Source: an uncultured Mitsuokella sp.
Lineage (GTDB): Bacteria > Bacillota > Negativicutes > Selenomonadales > Selenomonadaceae
NCBI GenBank assembly: GCA_900770895.1
Contig: CAAGMF010000176.1
Coordinates: 1-5,935, forward strand
Direction: 5' to 3'
DNA: 5,935 nt
The notes under the pieces were generated by a model. The model worked only from the letters and a program-made list of their open reading frames with translations. It had not been told where the DNA came from and ran no database searches. Of this stretch, positions 1 to 5,613 are shown piece after piece (the stretch's first letter is position 1; every line of letters begins with the position of its first letter). A program made the translations under genes and the position numbers.

Positions 1-1
1 C

Positions 2-1177
2 ATGAAGCTTTATGACGGCTACAATAGCGGCCAAAAAGTAGTACGCCAGCAGCATTTGCCCAAATATCTCGATGAACTGCTAACAATGGCCCGCCGGTCG
101 AACATGACGCGGGACGACCAGCAGGAACTAATGAGCATGATCCGCAAGACTCGTCAAAAGATAGCGCGGCTCAGTCAGCATGGAGCACCGAACCATTCAC
201 TCAAAACGGCCTACGCGCAACTCGTCGATGCTGTCGAACACGCCAATGAAAAAGCCCTGCAGAATGCCATCCGAGTGGGCGTAGAGGAAAAAAGCCGCTA
301 CATAGCCGAGCGCATTGCACGGACGGAGGCGGCCAGGGCTTGGGCGCAAGGCTTCCTCGAGAAGTACGACGACCAAGAAAACGTCGTAGCATATCGCTGG
401 AAACTATCATCCAGACATCCTGAAGTCGATATCTGCAACATGTATGCCGATGCAGACTTCTACGGGCTTGGTAAGGGCATATATCCGAAGGATAAAATCC
501 CCGACCTGCCAGTACATCCGCATTGTTTGTGCCATCTGTCACCAGTATATCGGAGCGAGCTCGAGGGGAAGAAGCCGGTCGACCATTTCGAAGATGCTGG
601 CCGCGAGTGGTTAAGCAAACAGTCTTTGCATGTGCGGCAGCATATACTCGGCATACAAGGCAACAAAGCCGTTGGCAACAATGACAGTTGGACAAAATGG
701 GCCAGAAACTACAGCGGTATTCAAATCAATCGGCTGGCTAGAGAACTGGCAGATTCCTTGAAGCCGTATTTCCATGGTGGTACAATAAAGATTGAGGAGA
801 TAGCTAAAAGGGTTCCCGGTGAAAGCGAAGACCAAATCAAACAGCGTGTAAGGGACTATATAGCATCACCGTACTGCACGAAAGAGTTTACTGACCGCCA
901 ACAGATTCACATCAAGGGCTCACCCATATATGCTCCTGGCAAGAGCTATTACGACTCTGATGATACCCTACCCGTAGACAAGGTTATCGAATGCCTGCCT
1001 AGCATCGATATCAATATAACCAGCAAGGGAGATTGGGGAATGAAAGGCGTCATACATCATGCAGGAGCAGTAGGGCATTGGGTGAGTAAGAAAGGCACAG
1101 GTGAAACGGAGTACAGTATGGTACATTTTTCCAACAAAGGCCTACATACAGTACCCAAAAGGATTATAGGGAGATGA
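2..1177 (+). CDS. MuF-domain minor head protein with C-terminal Ntox50-like toxin domain
   Basis: Minor capsid protein of the Mu gpF/SPP1 gp7 family, which associates with the portal inside the head. The MuF hallmark covers about residues 95-183: an ARTEAARAW helix (106-114), a DIC motif in SSRHPEVDICN (136-146) and the cysteine motif HPHCLCHL (172-179). A linker with WLSKQ and HILG (203-217) follows, as is common after MuF domains. Residues 238-289 look helical and unassigned. Residues 297-387 resemble polymorphic toxin type 50 (Ntox50, a BECR-fold RNase): DRQQIHIKG at 298-306, GKS at 313-315, then VHFS at 374-377 and GLHTVP at 380-385. I recognised this by pattern, not by search. The ATG at position 2 is the first base-triplet possible here, so the true start may lie upstream. 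The stop overlaps the next start by 4 bp (ATGA). MuF is confident; the toxin call is good but unverified. Confidence 0.88.
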   Translation: MKLYDGYNSGQKVVRQQHLPKYLDELLTMARRSNMTRDDQQELMSMIRKTRQKIARLSQHGAPNHSLKTAYAQLVDAVEHANEKALQNAIRVGVEEKSRYIAERIARTEAARAWAQGFLEKYDDQENVVAYRWKLSSRHPEVDICNMYADADFYGLGKGIYPKDKIPDLPVHPHCLCHLSPVYRSELEGKKPVDHFEDAGREWLSKQSLHVRQHILGIQGNKAVGNNDSWTKWARNYSGIQINRLARELADSLKPYFHGGTIKIEEIAKRVPGESEDQIKQRVRDYIASPYCTKEFTDRQQIHIKGSPIYAPGKSYYDSDDTLPVDKVIECLPSIDINITSKGDWGMKGVIHHAGAVGHWVSKKGTGETEYSMVHFSNKGLHTVPKRIIGR

Positions 1178-1389
1178 TTAGCGTGGTAAGGATAACGGAC
1201 GATTTCTATGATGTTAAGAAAGTACGAATCACAGATATCAATGGCAAGGTCTGGGAAGGACGTATAAAATATATTAATTGCGCGCCAGACTATGACCCTG
1301 ATGAGGAAGCGCTATTTATCGATGTTGGCAAAGAACTTGGCGTAGAGATTTTAGGCAAGGAAATGAAATCGATAGAGGTGCTGGACTGA
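1174..1389 (+). CDS. Small LSm-like beta-rich protein, candidate immunity protein for the MuF toxin
   Basis: A 71-aa acidic protein with no signal peptide or membrane segment. The pattern is beta-rich: KVRITDINGKVWEGRI (about 16-31) looks like the first strands of an Sm/LSm-type small barrel, and a strand-like IEVLD ends the protein. I do not know a proven function. Its ATG overlaps the stop of the MuF-toxin gene, the usual place for a cognate immunity gene, so it is the best immunity candidate; this is inference. The start is uncertain. ATG 1174 sits directly on the ribosome binding site AGGGAG (1168-1173), whereas an in-frame GTG at 1183 has an ideal 9-nt spacer and would give a 68-aa protein. 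It is poorer in G+C than the capsid genes: 72 of 180 bases by hand count in 1201-1380, about 40%. The stop overlaps the next start by one base. Confidence 0.85.
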   Translation: MISVVRITDDFYDVKKVRITDINGKVWEGRIKYINCAPDYDPDEEALFIDVGKELGVEILGKEMKSIEVLD

Positions 1390-1709
1390 TGGACAACTTC
1401 AAGACCATCTATCGCATACTGAGTGCTCTCGAGAAGAGCATGGACGTCGAAGACCCTGACTGGGGTTGCATCAGCCCCGAACAGCTCAAGATATCTGAAA
1501 CACGGTGGGCCAGTCTCATGCGAGCCATTGTCGAAGCTGGCTATATCGCTGGTGTCAAAGTGGTCAGCTCCAAGACTGGCACGCCGCAGGTATACCTCAT
1601 TGAGCCGCGCATCACGCTAGAGGGGCTTGAATACCTTGAAAACAACAGCACGATGCAGAAAATATACCGGGCTGCCAAAGGAATCAAAGACGTAATACCC
1701 GGGGCGTGA
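1389..1709 (+). CDS. YjcQ-family winged-helix protein
   Basis: A 106-aa soluble protein matching the YjcQ family (named after Bacillus subtilis YjcQ), small winged-helix proteins frequent in Bacillota prophages and of unknown role. Visible signatures are the N-terminal helix FKTIYRILSALEKSMD (4-19), the ISPEQLKISETRW segment (28-40) leading into the presumed recognition helix, GYIAGV (51-56), and the wing/last helix EPRITLEGLEYLENNS (72-87) followed by AAKGIKDVI (95-103). The ATG shares its A with the TGA of the preceding gene, and AGAGGTG (1374-1380) lies 8 nt upstream, so it is translationally coupled to the putative immunity gene. It is the last gene before a strong terminator. It might bind DNA, for instance as a regulator, or protein, but nothing here shows which. 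Family assignment is by motif recall. Confidence 0.85.
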   Translation: MDNFKTIYRILSALEKSMDVEDPDWGCISPEQLKISETRWASLMRAIVEAGYIAGVKVVSSKTGTPQVYLIEPRITLEGLEYLENNSTMQKIYRAAKGIKDVIPGA

Positions 1710-1731
1710 CCTCACAATCACATATAACTAT

Positions 1732-1768
1732 AAAGCGCTTTGCGAAGACCGCAGGGCGCTTTTATATT
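1732..1768 (+). terminator. Rho-independent terminator after the yjcQ-like gene
   Basis: A 13-bp stem pairs 1732-1744 (AAAGCGCTTTGCG) with 1750-1762 (CGCAGGGCGCTTT) around the 5-nt loop AAGAC. All positions pair, with two G.U wobbles in the middle. The run TTTTATATT (1760-1768) follows the G+C-rich arm, giving an intrinsic terminator on the + strand. It lies 23 nt after the yjcQ-like stop and about 80 nt before the scaffold start. It would separate the MuF/toxin/YjcQ block from the capsid block, unless late transcription reads through or is antiterminated. I found no convincing promoter between 1769 and 1848. Confidence 0.85.
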
Positions 1769-1848
1769 GCCGAATTTTGTCTTTCCGCAGGCAGGACCTG
1801 ACCGCAGACGTAAAAGAACGGGGATTCATTACCCAGGAGGTAACAACC

Positions 1849-2541
1849 ATGTCAAAATCGCTTGAGGAAATCTATGCCGAGCTCGTGAAGGTGGAGGGCG
1901 GCGCCGAGATGGTGGCCGACCTCAAGAGCCAGATCAGCAAGCTGCGCGATGAGGCAGCGTCGAACCGTATCACTAAGAACCAGATACTCGACCAGCTGGG
2001 CGTCAGAAACGGCGACAACACGCAGGCTGCGCTCAACAACCTCATCGCCACGCTGAATGCCGTGAAGAATGTCGGCGACCCGCAGGCACTTGGGAATCAG
2101 CTCAAGTCCCTGCAGGACCAGCTCAAAGACATCCAGGGCAAGTACGATGCCGCCGAGAAGAAGGCCAAGGCCGAGCATGATGCCAACATCAAGGCGTCTA
2201 TCAATGCTCAGGTCATCAAGGCGCTCACGGATGGCAAGGCCATAAACCCGACCGAGATGAGCAAGATACTCCTCGCAAACGTTGCTGTCGGCGATGACGA
2301 CAAGATTACCTACAAGGACGGTGACAAGGAACTCACCATCGCCGATGGTGTCTCCGGATGGCTCAAGGCTAATCCGTGGGCCATAAAGGCCGACATCCAG
2401 CCTGGCGCTGGCGGCGGTCACGGTGCTGGTGGAGTTGGCGCCAAATATTCGCTAGATGACTTGAAAGGCATGTCGCGCGCTGAGATTAACGCCCACTGGG
2501 ATGAAATCAGCAAAGGCGGCATCGCAGAACCTAAGAATTAA
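1849..2541 (+). CDS. Capsid scaffolding-like protein
   Basis: A 230-aa soluble, highly charged, helical protein placed directly before the coat gene, as scaffolding proteins are. It should guide coat assembly into a procapsid and then leave. Residues 1-40 are helical and charged. About 81-125 is a likely coiled coil rich in Lys, Asp, Glu, Gln and Ala (QLKSLQDQLKDIQ). Residues 145-182 form a more compact segment ending in GWLKANPWAIK. A Gly-rich linker (GAGGGHGAGGVG, 186-197) then leads to a C-terminal amphipathic pair of helices, YSLDDLKGMSRAEINAHWDEI (200-220), typical of the coat-binding end of scaffolds. The ATG at 1849 has a near-perfect AGGAGGT (1835-1841) with a 7-nt spacer. The frame stays open upstream to a TTG at 1777, but that extension overlaps the leader after the terminator and has no ribosome binding site, so I rejected it. 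Confidence 0.85.
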   Translation: MSKSLEEIYAELVKVEGGAEMVADLKSQISKLRDEAASNRITKNQILDQLGVRNGDNTQAALNNLIATLNAVKNVGDPQALGNQLKSLQDQLKDIQGKYDAAEKKAKAEHDANIKASINAQVIKALTDGKAINPTEMSKILLANVAVGDDDKITYKDGDKELTIADGVSGWLKANPWAIKADIQPGAGGGHGAGGVGAKYSLDDLKGMSRAEINAHWDEISKGGIAEPKN

Positions 2542-2554
2542 GGAGTGACAAGAT

Positions 2555-3400
2555 ATGTCGATTGCAAACTTTATACCGACCATTTGGGAGGCGCGCCTGC
2601 TGGCTCACCTCGATAAGAACCTCGTATATGGCAACCTCGCCAACCGCGACTACGAGGGCGACATTACGGCCTATGGCAATGTCGTGAAAATCAACCAGAT
2701 TGGAGATATCGCGGTCCGTGACTACAAGCAGGGCACCGATATCACATTTGACGATGTGGATGGCACGCAGACCACGCTGACCATTGACCAGCAGAAGTAC
2801 TTTGCTTTCAAGGTTGATGATGTAGATGCCGCACAGGCTAACGTCAACCTCATCGATGGCGCCATGCAGCGTGCCTCGTACAAGATGCGCGATACGGTCG
2901 ACCAGTACATCGCCTCGTTCCACACGCAGGCTGGTGTGACGACCGGCCTCGGCGATGATACGACGCCGCTCTCCATCACGTCGGCAACCAAGGCTTACGA
3001 GTACCTCGTGGACCTCAAGGGGGCGCTCGACGATGAGAACGTGCCGGCGGACGGCCGTTTCGTCGTCGTGCCGTCGGCCTTCTATGGCTACCTGCTGAAG
3101 GATTCCCGTTTCGTAGCTGCCGGCACTACGAAGACCGACACCGTGCTCACGAACGGCTACATCGGCCAGGCAGCGGGCTTCAACATCTACCAGTCGAACA
3201 ACGTGCCGAACAAGGACAAGACGCAGTACAAGATACTGGCCGGCACGAGTGCCGCTATATCGTTCGCGCAGCAGCTGACCGAGACGCAGGCCATCCGCCC
3301 GGAGAAATCCTTCTCGGATGCCATCAAGGGCCTGCTCGTTTACGGCGCTGCAGTCGTGCAGCCGAAGGCGCTGGCTTGCATGACCGTCAACTTCAAGTGA
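2555..3400 (+). CDS. Major capsid (coat) protein, HK97-fold, P22-like family
   Basis: A 281-aa coat protein, the main shell subunit. The N-terminal FIPTIWEARLLAHLDKNLVY (6-25) and the stretch NRDYEGDITAYGNVVKINQIG (30-50, strand-rich E-loop side) are typical of small coat proteins annotated as P22 gp5-like. Further landmarks are TLTIDQQKYFAFKVDDVD (74-91), VPADGRFVVVPSAFYGYL (163-180) and the P-domain end GLLVYGAAVVQPKALA (259-274). There is no N-terminal delta domain and no adjacent protease, which agrees with a separate scaffold gene. AAGGAG (2540-2545) with a 9-nt spacer sets the ATG. This is the most G+C-rich part that I counted by hand: 115 of 180 bases in 3001-3180, about 64%, with many C/G third positions, as expected for a highly expressed gene in this phage. 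Confidence 0.92.
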   Translation: MSIANFIPTIWEARLLAHLDKNLVYGNLANRDYEGDITAYGNVVKINQIGDIAVRDYKQGTDITFDDVDGTQTTLTIDQQKYFAFKVDDVDAAQANVNLIDGAMQRASYKMRDTVDQYIASFHTQAGVTTGLGDDTTPLSITSATKAYEYLVDLKGALDDENVPADGRFVVVPSAFYGYLLKDSRFVAAGTTKTDTVLTNGYIGQAAGFNIYQSNNVPNKDKTQYKILAGTSAAISFAQQLTETQAIRPEKSFSDAIKGLLVYGAAVVQPKALACMTVNFK

Positions 3401-3849
3401 TTGGCGTAAAGTTCACGGGGCTGAGCGCGGAACTATCGCGGCTGAATTCGATGGCTGCCAAGCTTCAGCCTCGGCTCATGGAGGCTATGGAGATCTCGAC
3501 AAGGGATGTGCAGGAATACGCTCGCGAGCATCACCGCTTCACGACACGGAACAGCGATGCCGAGCGCAGCATAGATGCTCGTGTCGAGTCGGTGGGCACC
3601 ATCGGCGCCATGGGCGAGGTTGGCACGACACGGCTGGTAACGATATATCTCCATCAGGGCACCAAGCCACATACCATAGTGCCGCGGTCCAAGCAGGTGC
3701 TGAGATGGCCCGCAGGAGGCGAGTTCGCTTTTGCTAAGCGAGTACATCATCCGGGCACCAAGCAGGATCCGTTCATCTATGAAGCGGCGGACCATGAGCA
3801 AAAGACCATCGTTGACCGGTTCGACCGGATTATCAAGGAATGGGAGTGA
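3397..3849 (+). CDS. HK97 gp10-like neck/tail-completion protein
   Basis: A 150-aa protein of the HK97 gp10-like family, found at the head-tail junction of siphophages. The diagnostic part is IYLHQGTKPHTIVPRSKQ (83-100), then VLRWPAGGEFAFAKRVHHPG (101-120) and the end TKQDPFIYEAADHE (121-134). The N-terminus, VKFTGLSAELSRLN (4-17), is the usual start of the family. I placed the start at GTG 3397, which overlaps the coat stop as GTGA, implying coupled re-initiation. The open frame extends to a TTG at 3376 with a weak AAGG (3365-3368), which would add seven residues inside the coat gene and is less like the family. No clear ribosome binding site precedes GTG 3397. The stop TGA abuts the next gene's leader. 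Confidence 0.82.
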   Translation: MIGVKFTGLSAELSRLNSMAAKLQPRLMEAMEISTRDVQEYAREHHRFTTRNSDAERSIDARVESVGTIGAMGEVGTTRLVTIYLHQGTKPHTIVPRSKQVLRWPAGGEFAFAKRVHHPGTKQDPFIYEAADHEQKTIVDRFDRIIKEWE

Positions 3850-3853
3850 TGGC

Positions 3854-4240
3854 ATGGAGTTTATCGCGCTGGACGATATCAGCGACAACGTGCTCACATG
3901 TCGGGACACCGACATAGAGTACGCGAATGACTACCTATATCGCAAGGCCAAGTCCTTCGGGCTGGCTGATGGTGAGATAAAGCTGCCGGCCACCGCTACC
4001 ATAAAGCAGCTGGGCACGGCGGTAGCGTGCCGTGAGTGCGCTATCGCTATGGTCGGTAGCGATACGACGGTCATGGTCGATGGCAGCCGCAGTGATGATA
4101 TCTATCTGCAGAAGTACAAGATATACAAGGAACTGGCCTCGAGTATCGAGGGCTCGCTTTCATATAGCGACTTCGCGATAGAAGATACAGACGTAGCAGG
4201 CAAAGGAGGTGTGGGAGTGATACGTCTCTCCCGTGCATGA
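3854..4240 (+). CDS. Probable head-tail adaptor/connector protein
   Basis: A 128-aa, mostly helical soluble protein. Residues 19-35 (TDIEYANDYLYRKAKSF) and 46-67 (ATATIKQLGTAVACRECAIAMV) look like the helix bundle of gp6/gp15-type adaptors that dock below the portal. DDIYLQKYKIYKELASSIE (81-99) would be the next helix, and the Gly-rich tail ends in VIRLSRA, like the C-terminal arm of such adaptors. The exact family is inferred from pattern and position, not certain. The ATG at 3854 has GGGAG (3842-3846) with a 7-nt spacer. The frame runs open further upstream, but that part lies in the preceding gene and is a shadow. Its final codons carry an AAAGGAGGT sequence (4202-4210) and a small hairpin that may serve the next gene. 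The stop overlaps the next start (ATGA). Confidence 0.8.
   Translation: MEFIALDDISDNVLTCRDTDIEYANDYLYRKAKSFGLADGEIKLPATATIKQLGTAVACRECAIAMVGSDTTVMVDGSRSDDIYLQKYKIYKELASSIEGSLSYSDFAIEDTDVAGKGGVGVIRLSRA
4202..4239 (+). promoter_or_regulatory. Hairpin-bridged Shine-Dalgarno site for the tail terminator gene
   Basis: AAAGGAGGT (4202-4210) is the strongest Shine-Dalgarno match near this start, but it lies 26 nt from ATG 4237, which is too far. Between them, GGGAG (4213-4217) can pair with CTCCC (4228-4232); inside the loop GA and TC can add two pairs around TACG after a T.T mismatch. Folding removes 20 nt and leaves a 6-nt spacer. Bacteriophage T4 gene 38 is a known case of such bridging. The element lies wholly in the coding end of the previous gene. 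The fold is seen by eye only. Confidence 0.45.
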
Positions 4241-4647
4241 TGCCCAAGCTGCGTGAAGTATCGGACGCGCTGGAAGCAATCCTCGAGGACAGGGCATCAG
4301 AGATAGTCTGGAAACAGGCTGTCCTGGGGCCTACATACCCCAAGGAGCTTACCGGCTATATTTGCTGCGACAAAATCGAGTATAGCCAAGTGGAGAAAAC
4401 AGGGGAGCCTCAGGCAACGGCGACATTTGCATTGCAGATTATATCGCCGAATCCTAAAAGTGACCCGACAAATACCACGATGATTGAAGACTATGCCACA
4501 AAGGTGAAGGGCGTGCTGGATGAGGAACGGACATTGGATGGCTGGGCACTTGATAGCGCCGTGAAATCCATCCAGTTCGCGACTCCGGCCGCTGTCACGA
4601 ATATCGGCATAGCTATCATCGAATTCGTAGTGAAAATAGAGGAGTGA
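4237..4647 (+). CDS. Probable tail terminator / tail completion protein
   Basis: A 136-aa protein of mixed alpha/beta character between the adaptor and the tail tube gene, where siphophages encode the tail terminator (lambda gpU, SPP1 gp17 position). It begins with a helix (KLREVSDALEAILEDRASEI, 4-23), has a strand-rich middle with ATATFALQIISPNP (61-74), a helix IEDYATKVKGVLDEE (83-97), and ends with IGIAIIEFVVKIEE (123-136). That order is typical of this fold, but I do not recognise a precise family, so function is mainly from position. Two adjacent ATGs (4237 and 4240) are possible; 4237 overlaps the upstream TGA. The nearest strong Shine-Dalgarno is at 4202-4210 (see the separate entry). 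Otherwise translation depends on coupling. The stop is followed by the tail tube start after a short gap. Confidence 0.78.
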   Translation: MMPKLREVSDALEAILEDRASEIVWKQAVLGPTYPKELTGYICCDKIEYSQVEKTGEPQATATFALQIISPNPKSDPTNTTMIEDYATKVKGVLDEERTLDGWALDSAVKSIQFATPAAVTNIGIAIIEFVVKIEE

Positions 4648-4652
4648 ATAAT

Positions 4653-5162
4653 ATGGCTAAAGTACGTGTGAAGCGCGATGCCAGCGAGGACAAGCTCACC
4701 GGCAAGGAAGTCCTGCTGTATCTGAATTTCGGCGAGGGTGCAACCCATGCGGCCCCGGTCTGGACCCTCATCGGCGGGCAGACTACCGCAGACCTCTCGA
4801 TGACTGCTGATAGCATCGATGCCGGGAACAAAGCATCTGGCGGCTGGGGCGAGACCTATGCCGGTATCAAGTCGACCGAGCTTTCGCTCGAGGGCGTCAT
4901 CTGCAAGTCCGATGAGGGCTATGCGGCTCTGAAGGATGCTTTCATCAAGAGTGAAGCTGTCGATATCTGCCGTTATGCGGCTGATGGTACGGCGGATCGC
5001 AACTGGTACGACATCACCGAGCTCTCAGATGAGACGCCACATGATGACATGGCTACTTTTTCGATTACGTTGGCAGGTAAGGGAGCACCGACGTTCTACA
5101 ACGGGCTCAAGTCTGTCGACGATGTGAAGGATAGCGCAACGACCACCAGCACTGGTGCATAA
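4653..5162 (+). CDS. Major tail (tube) protein, TP901-1 family
   Basis: A 169-aa tail tube subunit that polymerises around the tape measure protein. Family features are GKEVLLYLNFGEG (17-29), the following WTLIGGQTTADLSMTADSID (37-56), and GWGETYAGIKSTELSLEG (64-81), which together are a typical TP901-1 tail protein N-terminal half. Later come YAALKDAFIKSEAVDICRY (90-108) and ATFSITLAGKGAPTFYNGL (134-152); the last 18 residues are a low-complexity Ser/Thr tail. Start choice: AGAGGAG (4638-4644) with an 8-nt spacer supports ATG 4653. An in-frame GTG at 4644 lies within the ribosome binding site and adds three residues, so I rejected it. Gene order before the chaperone is the classical siphophage order. 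Confidence 0.92.
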   Translation: MAKVRVKRDASEDKLTGKEVLLYLNFGEGATHAAPVWTLIGGQTTADLSMTADSIDAGNKASGGWGETYAGIKSTELSLEGVICKSDEGYAALKDAFIKSEAVDICRYAADGTADRNWYDITELSDETPHDDMATFSITLAGKGAPTFYNGLKSVDDVKDSATTTSTGA

Positions 5163-5181
5163 AAAATAGGGAGGAATATAA

Positions 5182-5613
5182 ATGTTCTACGACCGTCTCA
5201 CCAGACGGCTGCATGTAGAGATTGGCGAGGAGGAGTATCTCCTCGCTTTTACTCTAGGCGGCCTTCAGGAATTGGAATCAAGGGCTGGAAAGCCTATCAT
5301 AGATATCGCGTCTGCCGGCACGGTACCGCCGCTCAGCATCCTGGTCGATGGGTTTTGGATAGCGTTGCGTGATGGTGGCAATGACAAGCGCTATACGAGA
5401 AACGAAGGCGAAAAGCTGGCCAGTCAGTATATCGAGGAAGCAGAAGACGGCATTGTCTCACTCGGCAATCTGTTCTTCCTGCTCATCGGAGTCAGCGGGC
5501 TGATGGGCGCTAAATTCCGGCATCAGATGCTGGAGCAGGCTGGGCTGGAGGATAAAGACGAGTCGGCCTGCGTGGCAGAAACGCCAAAAAAGCCGAAGGC
5601 AAGGGCGAAGTAA
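5182..5613 (+). CDS. Tail assembly chaperone, short form (lambda gpG-like)
   Basis: A 143-aa helical protein in the place of lambda gpG between tail tube and tape measure genes. It has a small N-terminal strand pair (RLHVEIGEEEYLLAFTLGG, 9-27), then helices including SILVDGFWIALRDGG (52-66) and LFFLLIGVSGLMGAKFR (97-113), resembling chaperones of this group. The C-terminus is Lys-rich (KKPKARAK, 136-143), ending at tandem stops TAATAA (5611-5616). AGGGAGG (5168-5174) with a 7-nt spacer sets ATG 5182. The heptamer A_AAA_AAG near the end (5586-5592) sits exactly in register for a -1 slip, producing a longer GT form. The chaperones bind tape measure protein and tube subunits and are absent from the finished virion. 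Confidence 0.88.
   Translation: MFYDRLTRRLHVEIGEEEYLLAFTLGGLQELESRAGKPIIDIASAGTVPPLSILVDGFWIALRDGGNDKRYTRNEGEKLASQYIEEAEDGIVSLGNLFFLLIGVSGLMGAKFRHQMLEQAGLEDKDESACVAETPKKPKARAK

Noticed and set aside
201..695. 164-aa minus-strand ORF opposite the MuF gene
   Set aside because: Rich in Arg, Cys, Ser and Pro without domain logic, no ribosome binding site, lies under a well-recognised gene; a shadow.
1747..1807. GACCGCAG at 1747-1754 and again at 1800-1807, with CCGCAG at 1785-1790
   Set aside because: Too short for an operator or attachment site; the first copy is part of the terminator arm. Chance is the simpler reading.
1769..1848. Possible promoter before the scaffold gene (TTGTCT at 1777-1782)
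   Set aside because: No acceptable -10 hexamer at 16-18 bp spacing, and other candidates have no -35.
1852..2421. 189-aa minus-strand ORF opposite the scaffold gene
   Set aside because: Mirror of the codon pattern of a regular, G+C-rich coding strand; long but without a credible protein pattern or start signal.
3731..3853. N-terminal extension of the adaptor gene into the gp10-like gene
   Set aside because: Start at 3731 has no ribosome binding site, the sequence is Arg/Ser-rich and out of frame with a conserved gp10-like end; ATG 3854 has a proper one.
5592..5600. GCCGAAGGC mini-hairpin right after the slippery site
   Set aside because: Only 3 bp and inside the ribosome footprint; not credible as a frameshift stimulator.
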